From Brachionus manjavacas (Eukaryota > Rotifera > Eurotatoria > Ploima > Brachionidae): a stretch of DNA of 64,000 nucleotides. Below, piece after piece: positions 41,659 through 52,974 of the stretch. The notes beneath the pieces are model-generated. The model searched no databases. It saw only the letters and a list, made by a program, of their open reading frames with translations, and was not told where the DNA came from. Each line of letters opens with the position of its first letter. Positions within the stretch are counted from its first letter, which is position 1. The DNA lies in the NCBI GenBank assembly GCA_019054805.1, contig JAHQIY010000027.1, positions 744,001-808,000 of the forward strand. The letters are read 5' to 3'. The position numbers and the translations under genes are program-made.

Positions 41659-43875
41659 CTAGATTTTCTTTAAAATGCATTCAAAAATATGAATTAATGA
41701 TCGCCGAAAAATGCTGTTCATACTAAAATAGATAATTATTTGAAAAGAACATGAGACCAAGTAGAACAAATTGGCCAATTGAGACACATTGCTACATATT
41801 TTGTCAAACGTGTTGCAATTTATTCCATTTATCTTTTCTTTAAAAATAAATAAAAAAACACTAAATTCCATAGCACGTAGAAGAAAAAAAATAAAACAAT
41901 TCGAGCATATTGTTTTGGTCACTCTGTCTTCTTTTTTGGATATTTTGCTTTTTTGTTCAATTGAGCACTTTAAAATTTTTACTTTAGATTTTAATGAGGA
42001 TCTAAACTTGATTAATAAAAGTGCATCAACAAATGCCATAAGAATAAATAAAAGAATGTCATTGAATATAAAATAAACCAGGTACCACATAAAAAAAATG
42101 GCATTTTTGTTAAAAAAATGGTCAGATGCCGGAACTGGACTCGGATAGGTAGCGATAAAAATGTTTTGAAAAGTAAATTCAATCGGGAAACCGCTATAAT
42201 CTAAGTAATTGTACAGATTCAAATGGTTGTTTATTCTTATTGTAAAAATGTAATGACAATTTAGAATTATCACAAAAAAAAATATCATAAATTTTGTATA
42301 TTTTTGATCTAGTCTTTTCAATGAACATTTAGTTAATTTGTTTTGCAAAAAGTAAAATCGGTTCAATGAAACAAAAACATTGATGATGTTTGACCAAGTT
42401 TTCAAAACATTTGCCAAAAATTCAACCACATACTTTTCATAATTTTGAACAAACATACTTTTCTGAATGGCAGAACAAAATATTCCGGTGTAGGTGATGC
42501 ACACATTTGCCACATGAAACAAATATAAAAAGCAAAATGTGAAATTTAAAATTGAATTTAACAAAATTAGTTTGAACATTTCTTTTTTTAGTTCAGCCTT
42601 TAGGATTTGATTGTTAAAACTTAGAATAATCAAAATGTTAGAGGCCATACCTAGAATACAAAACACAGGAAATAAAGTTAAAGTGATGAAATCAATTAAT
42701 TCAGATATGTAAAATATATCAATTGAATATAAAATTGCTTTTTGTTTTTGAAATTTATTGCAGCTTTTTACCATTTCAGAAAAATTACATTTGATTTTAT
42801 TGAAATTTTGGCAATTGTTTAAATCTTTTCTCTGCATTACCCAAATTTTAGTACAGCTGCAATTATTTTCACTAACCAAAACAATATTAATTGAACTGTT
42901 TCGAGGAAAATCTTTAAAAATGCAAAAATCTTCATTTGGAAAATTATAGAAAATTGAAGATGGCAAATAAAGAACAAAACTCTGATTATTTTTAAATAAA
43001 TCAAAAAACCAACTTTTGTCCAAGGCTAAAATATCGACAAAATTGTCCAAGTCTAAGTTTAAAGATCGTAAATTTTCCAATTTAACAAAGACATTTTTGT
43101 CTATCGATTTCAATCTCCCAAAAATTTCCAAATATTCAACCATTCCAAACAAATTTTTGTTTAATAGTTTTTCGGACAATTTTAATTTGTAAAATCTGAG
43201 CTTCAAAATTTTTACTTTAAAATTAGGACTAGAATTTTGATGGACAAAACCGAGTTGATTATTCTTAAAAAAAGTTCCTGTGATTCCATTGAATTCTAGC
43301 TGTTCTAAATTCAAATAATTAAAAATTAATGGACACGTGTCTGTGTTGTATTTCACTGTGTTCGAAAAAATAATAAAATTTGAATTTAAAAACACTGTAT
43401 AATTGTTTTTCGCCAAACAGCTTACAATTTTTGAACCATTTTGGTACGCGCTAAGCTCTGAATAAAAAAATACCAATACACTAGTTGTCATAAAGATCTT
43501 GATAATAGGCGATTGAATATCGAAACCCTTGATGTTCATAAAAAATAAACTGATCGAATTTTCAAATTTATAATTTTGAATTAAATTAATTTTTAGAGTT
43601 GTGTCGATTATTAATAGTCTATCTGGACAAAAAAAAATCTGGTAGACATGGTTTTTTTCGGTATCAAGACAATCAAAGTTCAGTTGGTTAAAATTGTTAA
43701 AATTTTTAAATCTTATTGAGTAAATATTTGCCAGTTTATTATCTATATCAATAGTTTTCACCATACTCTTACATTTGTTTGAATTAGAGTTAAATTCGAG
43801 GAAAAGTTCTTGTTTTGTCAAAGAAGCCATAAACAGGATCAACAAAGGAAGTTGAAATTGAAAATTGATTTCCAT
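41659..43875 (-). CDS. Orphan seven-transmembrane receptor with large ectodomain, single exon
   Basis: 738 aa without introns. Residues 1-20 form a hydrophobic signal peptide; an extracellular part of about 370 residues follows, with many Asn, at least ten NxS/T sites, Leu-rich segments (LKLRFYKLKLSEKLLNKNLF, LENLRSLNLDLDNF) and Cys pairs near 338-372. Seven hydrophobic helices: about 392-420 (with ASN, the TM1 Asn), 433-457, 484-508, 527-547, 592-623, 655-678 and 694-719. The intracellular end of helix 3 is SLNRFYF in place of DRY, and helix 7 has no clear NPxxY (IIIYFSMNSIF). This fits a rhodopsin-like GPCR with a leucine-rich-repeat-like ectodomain, ligand unknown. It is intact in a TE-filled region, so it is probably under selection. 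Gene family not further assignable. Confidence 0.8.
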   Translation of the reverse strand: MEINFQFQLPLLILFMASLTKQELFLEFNSNSNKCKSMVKTIDIDNKLANIYSIRFKNFNNFNQLNFDCLDTEKNHVYQIFFCPDRLLIIDTTLKINLIQNYKFENSISLFFMNIKGFDIQSPIIKIFMTTSVLVFFYSELSAYQNGSKIVSCLAKNNYTVFLNSNFIIFSNTVKYNTDTCPLIFNYLNLEQLEFNGITGTFFKNNQLGFVHQNSSPNFKVKILKLRFYKLKLSEKLLNKNLFGMVEYLEIFGRLKSIDKNVFVKLENLRSLNLDLDNFVDILALDKSWFFDLFKNNQSFVLYLPSSIFYNFPNEDFCIFKDFPRNSSINIVLVSENNCSCTKIWVMQRKDLNNCQNFNKIKCNFSEMVKSCNKFQKQKAILYSIDIFYISELIDFITLTLFPVFCILGMASNILIILSFNNQILKAELKKEMFKLILLNSILNFTFCFLYLFHVANVCITYTGIFCSAIQKSMFVQNYEKYVVEFLANVLKTWSNIINVFVSLNRFYFLQNKLTKCSLKRLDQKYTKFMIFFFVIILNCHYIFTIRINNHLNLYNYLDYSGFPIEFTFQNIFIATYPSPVPASDHFFNKNAIFFMWYLVYFIFNDILLFILMAFVDALLLIKFRSSLKSKVKILKCSIEQKSKISKKEDRVTKTICSNCFIFFLLRAMEFSVFLFIFKEKINGINCNTFDKICSNVSQLANLFYLVSCSFQIIIYFSMNSIFRRSLIHIFECILKKI

Positions 43876-43879
43876 TTTT

Positions 43880-44393
43880 GAAATAAAAAAAATTTGTTTA
43901 ATTTTCTTTTTATTAATAAAATTTTCTTTTTGATATTTTCTGAAATTTAAGTATGATAGATGTCTAAAAATGACTTAAAACGCTTTCAAAATTAAAATAA
44001 ATTAAAATTTCCAATTTTAAAACAAATCGAATTAATAAACCCGATATAATAAATGCTTCGGAAAAGTAAAAATGCATACGAGACTCAAATTAGGGATAGT
44101 CATTATGGCTTTTAATAGATTACAATTTCATTTTTCAATTTTTTATTTTTTATTTAGGCCAGATTTTATTAGAAGTATATTTGAATTATTTTATTCCTAT
44201 TAATTTTCTTGAAGACTAATTTTCAACAAAAATAGTTTACACACTTTCAATTTTTAAAAACAAGTGTGTGAAAAAAATATGGTGACATAGTCAAACCGTA
44301 AATGTACCTTGTTATCAATACTTATATAATATCTATTTCATATCAATACAGAGCGTGGTATCAAATGTGTTGAGATGGTCGTAGAAGCTAAGG
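43880..44393. other. Upstream region of the receptor gene
   Basis: AT-rich with no gene seen. The receptor promoter, if immediately upstream, would lie in 43876-44100; no TATA or other element stands out. Confidence 0.3.
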
Positions 44394-44746
44394 TTCGCAC
44401 GTAGCAAAACTACAGCACTATCTGAATTTCAGCATACCGACTTTAAAATTTTAATCTGCATACTTGAAACCCTCGAAAAAATGATTTTTTAGGTATTGTC
44501 AAAAAAAATTTTGATCCCAGCCCCCTCAAAGATAAAAAAAAAAAAATTTTGTTACCTTTGAGCTAAAATATCTCATGCTCTAATAGACATAACCTTATTA
44601 GTATGTATATATTCTGCAAAGCACACAGTCTCATCTACAAAATAAAAAAATAAAATTATTAATTTAATCTATTATTTTACCAATAGATCAATATTTTGGT
44701 AAAAAATGGTATTTTTTTCACTTGTTTTGTATCTAGTCCGCGGTTT
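44394..44746 (+). repeat. Dispersed repeat R1, copy 2
   Basis: GTTCGCACGTAGCAAAACTA to TATCTAGTCCGCGGTTTA, same order as 29050-29364, with an extra GATCCCAGCCCCCTCAAAGA segment inside. Same orientation. Confidence 0.75.
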
Positions 44747-44749
44747 AAC

Positions 44750-45395
44750 ATTTTCCTTTTGGAGAATAAAGAAGCTGAAACAACAAGGTAGTAAATTAAA
44801 ATGAAATAAAAAAGTCTGAATTTTTATTTTTTTTTCAAAACATGGTAATTTTTTTAAGATGATTTTAAATTACTAAAAAATGGAATTTTGAATCTGCTTT
44901 TTGCTTGAATTTAATCATGAGGATTTTTTATCATCTTTTTGAATTCACTTTTTGAATTCACTTTTTTCACTTTGTTCTCTAAAAAACAAAAAAAATTTTT
45001 AGAGAACTTCAAATGAAAAATTACCCTGTAATTTGAACACAGTATCGTCTTATAAGCGATCTCGAATATGTGCCACTAAATTTGAATTTATAAATTTAAA
45101 TACAAAAAATTAAAAATATTTTAATGATCAAATTTTAAAAAATTCTTAATAGATTTTAATTAATTAATTACGAATTTTGAATTTGATCATCCTTTGATGA
45201 ATTTAATAAAATTTTTTATTACGCAAATTTTCATGAGAATTTTCTGCTATTTCAAGTGATTCTTCAAAATCTTAAATTAGAATTTTCAATATTTATAGGA
45301 AAATTCAATTTTATCTCAAAATGATTATAATTTAAGAGACACTAACCTTTTTGTAATATTGTTAGATAGAACAAAATTTCGTCTAATTGGAAAAC
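44750..45395. other. AT-rich spacer
   Basis: No supported feature. Confidence 0.3.
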
Positions 45396-45399
45396 TATG

Positions 45400-46840
45400 T
45401 TTCAGACTCAAGGTTCTGGTTTATTTAATTCATTTTTCAACAATTTACGAAAAGACTTGTCAAGCGAATGTGAAAAATATGCAGATGATACAAAAATTTT
45501 TGATGTAGTAACAAACATATTAGAAGCAAAATCACTACAAGAAGATTTACACTAAAACAAAATAGCAGAAAAGTCAAATAAATGGCTAATTAATAAATTT
45601 TAATAGATGTAAAGAAATGCATATTGGTAAGAACAAAAACGAATACGAATATTATTAAAATGATTTCAACAAACGAATTGAACTGACTAAAAAAAACTTA
45701 GAAAAAGATTTAGAAATCCTTATTAGAAACAACCTGAAATTAGAAGATCAATATTGCAGCTGCTAATAAAAGTAACAGAATGCTTGGTCTTTTGAAGAAA
45801 ACTTTTAAAACACGTGAAACTGATATACTTTTTTTTATTAGACCAAATCTTGAATATGCTTTACCTGTCTGGTCACCACATTTATCAAAAGATATAAAAA
45901 TAATAGAAAATATTCAACATAGTATTCTATCCTTAATGGTTTAGTTCTGGGTTGTTAGTTTGGATGGATAAAAAAATGTGAAGACTTAAGTCTGATGATT
46001 CGAATACTTTTATTTATCTAAAAAGGTAATATGAAATCGGCCGATCTAATCGATTCGGTCGAGTTTTAGTAAGGCCTAAAGTATAGAATAGAAGTGTAGT
46101 TGAATGATGTTTTCTTGCTTCATTCGATCCACATATAATTCACTTGTGAAATGCATGTTTAAAGTGAAGGCTGTATGCGGCGTAAGCATGCACATCAGCT
46201 ACGCGTGTGCCCTTCTTTGTGATGCGTTGCACCAGTTCAGTGGCAAAACTTTCTGGGCGTTGGTGTGCGTAGATCGAGGGCGACATAATACATAGGTTAA
46301 CTAGAATACCTAAATTAACTAGATCATCTAGTTAATTTAGGTTAAATAGTATTTAAACTATGAATAAAGGTGAATGAATATGGGTTTAACTAGCTTAAAA
46401 TTGAGGCGCATTAGAGGTGATTTAATCCAGAAATATAAAGACATACATGTATAGGAAGCCTATTGCATCTAATAGAAATGAAAAACAGCATAATTATATC
46501 AAAGAATTAGTAAAATCAAATCATCAACAATCAAACTTTTTCAATAACAGAATAGTAAATGTCTGGAACAAATCATCATGTGAATTAAAAAATGCCAAGT
46601 CACTCAATTCATTCAAAGACGCTATTGATAAAAATAATGTTTTTACTGCCTTAGCTAATATTAATTAGCAACGTGTTTTCAATAACATTGCAGTTCATAT
46701 ATATATCTATCTCAAAAATGATTAATTTTTAATAGGATTCAAAATATATTGATATAAAAGCTCTTTTAATTCAATATATTTTATTTAATTTATTTGTAAT
46801 CTGAGCTGAATAAATAAGGACCATAATTTTCCTCATTGAT
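45400..46840 (+). pseudogene. CR1/jockey-like LINE fragment (YADD family), interrupted
   Basis: 45405-45560 reads SGLFNSFFNNLRKDL and CEKYADDTKIFD, the RT catalytic box. Decayed frames continue to SNRMLGLLKKTFKTRETDIL and RPNLEYALPVWSPHLSKDIK (to 45940). After a 435-bp insertion (45943-46377) the element resumes with GLTSLKLRRIRGDLIQKYKD and the frame 46447-46668 (FFNNRIVNVWNKSSCELKNA), the usual C terminus. Stops are frequent. Confidence 0.75.
45943..46377. mobile_element. GC-richer insertion inside a LINE fragment
   Basis: The sequence is foreign to the LINE and noticeably richer in G+C (for example GGCGTAAGCATGCACATCAG). It carries a perfect 35-bp palindrome near its right end (46308-46342). 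ATGGTTTA on the left and ATGGGTTTA on the right may be a target duplication. The frame 46104-46295 is not convincing. It could be a solo LTR or a MITE. Confidence 0.45.
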
Positions 46841-46874
46841 AATTTTAATAAAAACTCCGCTATTAAAGGAAAAA

Positions 46875-46960
46875 TAATAATAATAAAGAGCTACAGCAAG
46901 CGAGCTTGCGGAGATGGCTTACTCGGAAGCCAAATATAATAAATATAAAAAAGAACTCAA
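46875..46960 (-). mobile_element. 3' terminus of a CR1-like LINE (minus strand)
   Basis: The minus strand reads CTCCGCAAGCTCGCTTGCTG, then AGCTCTTTATTATTATTATT. The stem GCAAGC/GCTTGC at 46896-46909 is perfect. Same plan as 10425-10470 and 14357-14420. Confidence 0.5.
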
Positions 46961-46999
46961 TTTATAAAAAAATTTTGGTGATTCCAAGAAATCACCTAA

Positions 47000-47337
47000 T
47001 ATGTGACTCTAACAAACAAAAAATCAAAGAAAAATTTTTTTTTCAAAAATTTATGTGAAAAAAAAACGTGAATAATTATGATAAAATTTTTTGACATGGA
47101 ACTGGATTTTCGAATTTGTTATCGCTATTCTAACAATTAATTCTGTTTATTCGAACAATTATTATAATCGTAAAGTTTTTTATGAAAATTTTTTTTGGAA
47201 CAAATTTTTTTTAATTTTTTAGTAAAAGAATTTTTATTTTTGATATGTTATGATCCTCTTTATCAATGAAATTTTTTTTAAAATTTAGTGACTCTTTTGA
47301 AAATTTGGTGACTTTTTTTAAACTCCGGAGTCACATA
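47000..47337. mobile_element. MITE with TGTGACTC ends and TA duplication
   Basis: TATGTGACTC at 47000-47009 is exactly inverted (GAGTCACATA) at 47328-47337. If TA is the target duplication the terminal repeat is TGTGACTC. There is no coding content; the interior has further TGACT-like blocks near the right end. Confidence 0.5.
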
Positions 47338-47443
47338 ATCAACAAGACCCCATTTTTAGCCCCGACAGCAGTTAACTTCTGTTAAATTTTAACTTAAATA
47401 AGAATAAAAATAATAATTTAAATAATTTATGCCTAATTTTCTA

Positions 47444-47653
47444 TTAATAACATTTAAATATAGTTTTTTTAAAATAGACATTTTTCTTATTTGCTTTTAA
47501 GATGATGAAAAAAAAATTTTTTTTCAAACCATTTATATTTGGGCTTATCGGGACTTGTGTTTGGATGAATTTGCCAGACTCGTCACACTTGAAGCCGATT
47601 TTATTTCCAATTATAGTAATTGGTTCAGTGTTTGGAGTTTCGTTTACAAACAA
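47444..47653 (-). pseudogene. Unknown minus-strand coding-like exon
   Basis: The frame contains LFVNETPNTEPITIIGNKIG, then FKCDESGKFIQTQVPISPNI, a composition unlike the AT noise around it. The upstream end (about 47660) lies after a T-rich tract that could be an acceptor. Not recognised; possibly one exon of a host gene or of a mobile element. Confidence 0.3.
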
Positions 47654-47764
47654 TGACCAAAAGTAATTAAAAAAACAAAAATTTTTTTTTATTTAAAATA
47701 AAAATGAAAACATTGATTTCACTCCTTTCTTAACTTTTTGTTTACATTTGTTTATAAAAAATGA

Positions 47765-48195
47765 AAAAAATAGCCAAATCATCTGCAAAGACCAGGGAGT
47801 ATTGGCTGTTCATTTTGTTTCTTTTTGGAAAATACTAAATAGAAGAGGACTAATTACAGAGCATTGTGGGACTCCTGCTCTAATTTGATATTGGTCACTC
47901 AAGTACCCATTTACATTTACCTTAAAAGATCTTGAATCCAGAAATGATCAAACCCAATGGATAAGATAAGGTGGTAAATTAACTTTTATTAGCTTTTAAA
48001 TAAGACCCTCATGCCAGACTTTGTAAAATGCTTTTGATATGTCAAAAAATAAACAACAAACTTTTTTTTTTCTGTTAAAAGATTCACTATTTTTTGAATA
48101 AGGAAGAATAAGTTATCAGCTGTTCGCCGAAATTTTCTGTACCCTGATTGTTCCTTAATAAAAAGAGAGTTGCTTTCTAGGAATAATAAATTCTA
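47765..48195 (-). mobile_element. LINE family A internal fragment
   Basis: Reverse complement carries the RT stretch corresponding to QSGFRKHRRTADNL through FADD of the intact copy (for example ATCATCTGCAAAGACCAGGG for the FADD region). It has no tail and no 5' part. Confidence 0.75.
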
Positions 48196-48214
48196 TTAAA
48201 TATTAATTAATATT

Positions 48215-50440
48215 ATTTTATTAATTTGTTTTCTGTACAGAGCTAGGGGTCCTTCAGAACAAAATTAAAAAAAATCAAAATTAAAATAAAATAAATAAGT
48301 TTTAAAAAAAATGAAAAGAAAGTTTAAAAGACATATATTGAAGTAGGTTGTTACATGTGACACATGTTTACATAGTTCAGGTTTCAGGAAAAAAGGAAGA
48401 AATAGTAAGGATAGATCTTACTGCTGTATTCTGAATTGCTTGTAGTTTTTTGATATTATTTTCTGAAAATGAATTCAAGCAAGGAAAAGAATAGTCTAAA
48501 ATCGATCCGACCAAAGATTTATATAAATTTCCTAGTGTGTTTTGAGTAAGACCCCATTTTTTATTTGACAGTATCTTAATAATATTTTGCCTTTTGTTGC
48601 AGCGTTCTTTAATTTCGTCTACTAATATATTAAAATTTAATTTAAGATCAAATTTAATACCAAGAAACTTGATTTTTTTTTTGGCTCACTATTCTGTTTC
48701 CATTAATTTTTAAGTTTAGATTAACACTCTCTTTTTTTTGTTCTTAGAAAAGACTACTGAATATGACTTTTCAACTGATATCTTCATTTTCCAATTAATA
48801 AGCCATTGTTCTAGTTCGTTGGTGTATTTATTTATCTTATTTTCTAGGTTCCCCTTTTTGTTTTAAATGAAGAATGTAACTAGATCATCTGCGAAAAGCA
48901 GAGAGTATTCGTTATTTGTTTTGTTTCTTTTGGTTATGTCATTAATATGTATTCTAAATAAAAGTTGACTAATTTCTGAGCCTTGAGGATCACATGCATT
49001 TACTTGATACCCTTCGCCTTAAATGTCCAAGAGTCTAAAAAGGATGTAATCCAGTTAGTCAAGTAATGAGGTGGATTCATTTTCATCAATTTAAAAAGTA
49101 GACCTTCATGCCAAACCCTATCAAAGGCTTTAGAAATATCAAAAAAAAGGCCACAAACTCTTTTTTTTCTATTAAATGATTCCACAATTTTTTGAATTAA
49201 AAGAATATCTGATGTTCGCCGATGTTTTCTAAATCCAGATTGCTCCTGGATAAGGAGTGAATTTTGTTCCAAAAAATTGTACAATCTTAAATAAACTATT
49301 CGTTCCAGTAACTTTCCTAAACAACTCGTTATATTAATTGGTCTATAATTTAAAGGATCTTGTAAATCAGAGGCCTTTTTTTGAATAATAGTAATGTTCG
49401 ATGTTTTCCACGCTTTAGGGACTCTACCTTCTCTTTGAGATAAATTAAAAAGTTCTATGATTTCTATTAATGAATTTTTAGGTAATCTTTTTAACATAAT
49501 GAATTTGGTCAGGTCCTGATGTCGCTTCTTTTTTTCAATCTTTTTAAAGCCATAGTTAATTCATTTAAGCAAATTGGATCATTAAAATAACACTGATCTA
49601 AAATATTTAAAATAACTAATTATTGAAAATAAGAGTAGTCCGCTGCATCTTCCCTTTTCTTCATTAGTTTTGACTTCCTTGTCATTTGAAGTCAAATTCG
49701 GGATTAAATTTGATCCTTTTTATATTCTAAATTTATTTTTTTTTCCAAACCAATTTTGATTCAAGAATTTTTTTAAAGAGGCCTTTTACTCAAATGTAAG
49801 TTGATCATATTTTTGCTTGAGCTTTTGAGAGCGAGTTTTTTGGAAGTATCATTTTACTTTCCTGCGTTCTTTTATCAGGATAACAATGTTCGGGGGGGAA
49901 GACTGGTTTAGGATATTTTCTGCGAAAGATAAGGAATGCTTTTATGAGTTGCAGAATGATTTTTTGTGTAATTTTATCATTTAGTTGACCAATAGTGATG
50001 TAACTTTCAGGGATAATAACTTTTTGTGAAATTTAAAAAATCACTAAATAATTTCCAGTTCGCTTTCTTATAGTAAATTTTTTTAGCTGTTGATTTATTT
50101 TCTAATTGATAGCCCATAAAAATTGATGCTTCGATTGGGAAATGGTCACTAGCATGTCTTGACTATTTAAGCCACGGAAATTAGTAATTTTGTCAATTAA
50201 TTAAGATGAAACTAAAAAAAGATTAAGAATTTCAAAGTAATTCTTATTAAAAATATTGAAAGTAGGGCGCTTATCATTGATTACTGAAAAGTCCATCTCA
50301 TTGATTATTCTTTTCAACATCATACCGTCTTCATTTTTCCCTAGGCAGCCTATTTGCTTTGTTCTAGCGTTTAGATCACCACCTTAAATGTAGATTCTAC
50401 ATTTTTTATGTTTTAAAAAGCTCAAAGTTCAGAAGCACAT
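48215..50440 (-). mobile_element. LINE family A copy with internal deletions
   Basis: Hairpin at 48233-48257, 3' UTR, then the RT C terminus with the LFELSERYVG region deleted at about 48410. The RT core frame 49497-49000 reads LKRLPKNSLIEIIELFNLSQ, YRPINITSCLGKLLERIVYL and VCGLFFDISKAFDRVWHEG. A decayed endonuclease part runs to about 50440. It supplies the expected reading VCGLFFDISKAF across the second frameshift of the 32640-36969 copy. Confidence 0.85.
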
Positions 50441-50444
50441 TCTT

Positions 50445-50985
50445 TCCAACATTTTACATATATTCTATTAGATATTAAAATATATTTTGATAATTCATTT
50501 TAATATAAGTAAATTAACAGGAAGTACTTTACTTGATAAATATTTTAAAGTCTACTCAGTTTAATAAGAATTATTACCGAAAGGTTTCGGTTTTTGTTAT
50601 GATGAGTTTTATTTAAGATTAATTATCAATAATTTATGTTATAATTTAACCGAATGGTTTGCATTTTAGTCACGCAAGAAGAGGGTTCTTCAAAATGAAA
50701 AAAATCTTCAAAATATCTCTGCAATACAGGGCGAATAGTTTAACCTCATTCATCATAAAAATACGGGGACCAGTTTCGACTGGGTAATTGCGTTGTAGAT
50801 GACCATGTGTAAGATCGGAGCCTTTGCTCTAAAAGGTACATGAAAGGAGATGAGCGCCTCGCTTTTTTCTATCAGGAAAGAAAAGGGACAATATTTTATA
50901 TTATAAATCTAGAATGGCATAATCCGTTTATCAGAAGTCATGAACTCACAATCAACAGTCAAGGTGGGAGAATTAGGAAGGGCCA
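50445..50985. other. Unassigned sequence between two LINE A copies
   Basis: The second half (50640-50985) is GC-richer than average and distinct from LINE A; the frame 50840-51043 starts within it but runs into LINE sequence and is not a credible gene. The right border with LINE A at about 50985 is sharp, so this may be a separate insertion. Confidence 0.35.
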
Positions 50986-52090
50986 TTTTTCCAGTTCGTC
51001 TAAGTATTCGTTTATCTTATTTTCTAGATTTCCTTTTTTCTAAAAAATATAAAATGTGACCAGTTAGTCATTAGCAAAAAGAAGAGAGTATTCACTATTT
51101 TTTGTTATTTCTTTTAGGAATATCATTGATAAAAATACTAAAAAGTAATGGAATAATTACCGAGCCTTGAGGAACAACTGCAGTTATATGGTTTTCATCA
51201 CTTATGTGACCATTTACATTTTCTTTAAATGATCTTGAGTCTAAAAACGAATTAATCCAATTTTGGTTGTGGTTCTTTGGTTGTGTTTAAAATACATATG
51301 TATGCCTCAATTGAAAAATGCTCGCGTCATATCTTGACTATTTAGAACTCCTAAATCAGTGATCTTATCAGCCAATAAAGATCTGACTAAGAATAAATCA
51401 AGAATTTCAAAATATTCCCTATTAAATATGTTAAAGATTGGACACTTATTATTGATTGTGAATATTTTCTAAAATGATTCCATTTTCGTTTTCTCCTTTG
51501 CATCCAATTGGTTTTGTTTTGGCGTATAAGTCACCCCGAGAACATATTTTTTAAATTCCTTTTTATCTTTTCGAATAAATTAAAATTTACATGTTTATTA
51601 GGTGAATTATATAAACTGAAGCGTAAAATTGATATTTTCCTGAACTTATTTTGATACAAAGTAATTCAGAAGAAAATGCTTCATACGAAAAGTCTTGGAC
51701 AAACTTTATTTCTTCCTTTACTAAAATTACTACTCCTCTACCATTTTTATTGTATGATTTACTTATTGATCTATTATTATTAAAATCTAAGACAGTGTTG
51801 GATTCACTCGAATCAATTTTTATTTAATTAAGTAATAAAATATCTGGGGAAAATTGAGTCAAAAAATTCCTTAGAGGCTGATCTTGCTGAGGAGATGAAA
51901 AAAATTCCAGTGTGTAATTACTAACCTTACTTTATTTATTTGTATTTTTGTTCATTCTAAATTTTCTTCAAGGCTTTTTTGACTGGAAGTTTGCTGAGCA
52001 ACTTCGTTGGATGATTTTTTTATTAGATTTGAAAATTCACTATTTGAACTATTTGAATTAGACTAAAAGAGATTGCCGTTTTCATTTTCT
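50985..52090 (-). mobile_element. LINE family A fragment spanning RT, endonuclease and ORF1 end
   Basis: Reverse complement gives the FADD/GSVI part of RT (50990-51260). After a deletion it gives the endonuclease (about 51300-51930, including the region of GGDLNART and NELKID), and then the region overlapping ORF1 and ORF2 up to about 52085. The RT N-terminus is missing. Many stops. Confidence 0.75.
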
Positions 52091-52970
52091 AAGACTTTAA
52101 ATTAAGCACTCTAGGGGCAAAATTTACTCATAATTAGAATCTATTTTAGAATTAATTTTAAAGGTGTGAAAAAAGGTAGTAATGATTGTTAAAATTTTTG
52201 GATTAAGCGAATTTCAAAACTTTTGCACCGAATTTTATTTTTTAATTTTTTTGATTATAAAATTTTAAAAGGTAATTTTGTTTTTATTCCGAGTGTGATA
52301 TTTCAAATTGAAGAGAAAAAAAATATTTCAAATTAGTGCTTTTTTTTTTTCTTTTGCACTCTTATATTTGAAAAATTCCGTAAATTTTTGTAAAAAGTAA
52401 AAATTCCAAAAAACACTAACTTTTTGAAAATTTTGACATTTTTTTACTTTTTTAGGCATGGATTCGGAAAAAAAAATCAATTTTTTTCACGTAATTTTAC
52501 ATGAAATTTTATTTAATATACAATAGCCACAATCAAGCAGTTATAATGTTCAAAACCACTAATCAACACAATAATGATGAGATCAATCAAAATTCAAGCA
52601 AAAAAAGCATCGAGCCAAAAATGGATTCTTTAAATTAAAAGTTAAATTTTAGAGTAAATTGAATTAAATATTAAAGCCAAATTAATGTTAAAACAAAATA
52701 CATTTGATATTTTTGTAAAATTTGGCAAAAAAGAACAGAACAGAGAAAATTTATTTGATTTTTTTTTCACTAAATTTCAAAAAACAATATTTTGCGGGTT
52801 TAACTTTAAATTTGTAAAAAATTTTAAACATTTTCTAATTTGATGAAAAATACAATCCTGATAGATTTAAAAAAAAAACTGCTAGAAATTTTTAACGAAA
52901 GTTAAATTAAGATTAGAAAAAATTCCATTTAAAAATAGAAATTTTATTTTTCCTTATAAAAGCTTTTAAT
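52091..52970. other. AT-rich spacer with GTAAATTTTTGTAAA-type motifs
   Basis: CCGTAAATTTTTGTAAAAAG near 52378 recalls blocks in the 54849-56058 transposon arms, so a decayed arm may be present. Otherwise no feature. Confidence 0.3.
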
Positions 52971-52974
52971 TTAA

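Noticed and set aside
41789..42076. Plus-strand frame inside the receptor gene
   Set aside because: Shadow of the 738-codon minus-strand reading frame.
50810..50825. AAGATCGGAGCC resembling the start of a sequencing adapter
   Set aside because: Only eight bases agree (AGATCGGA) and the following bases differ, so chance is sufficient.
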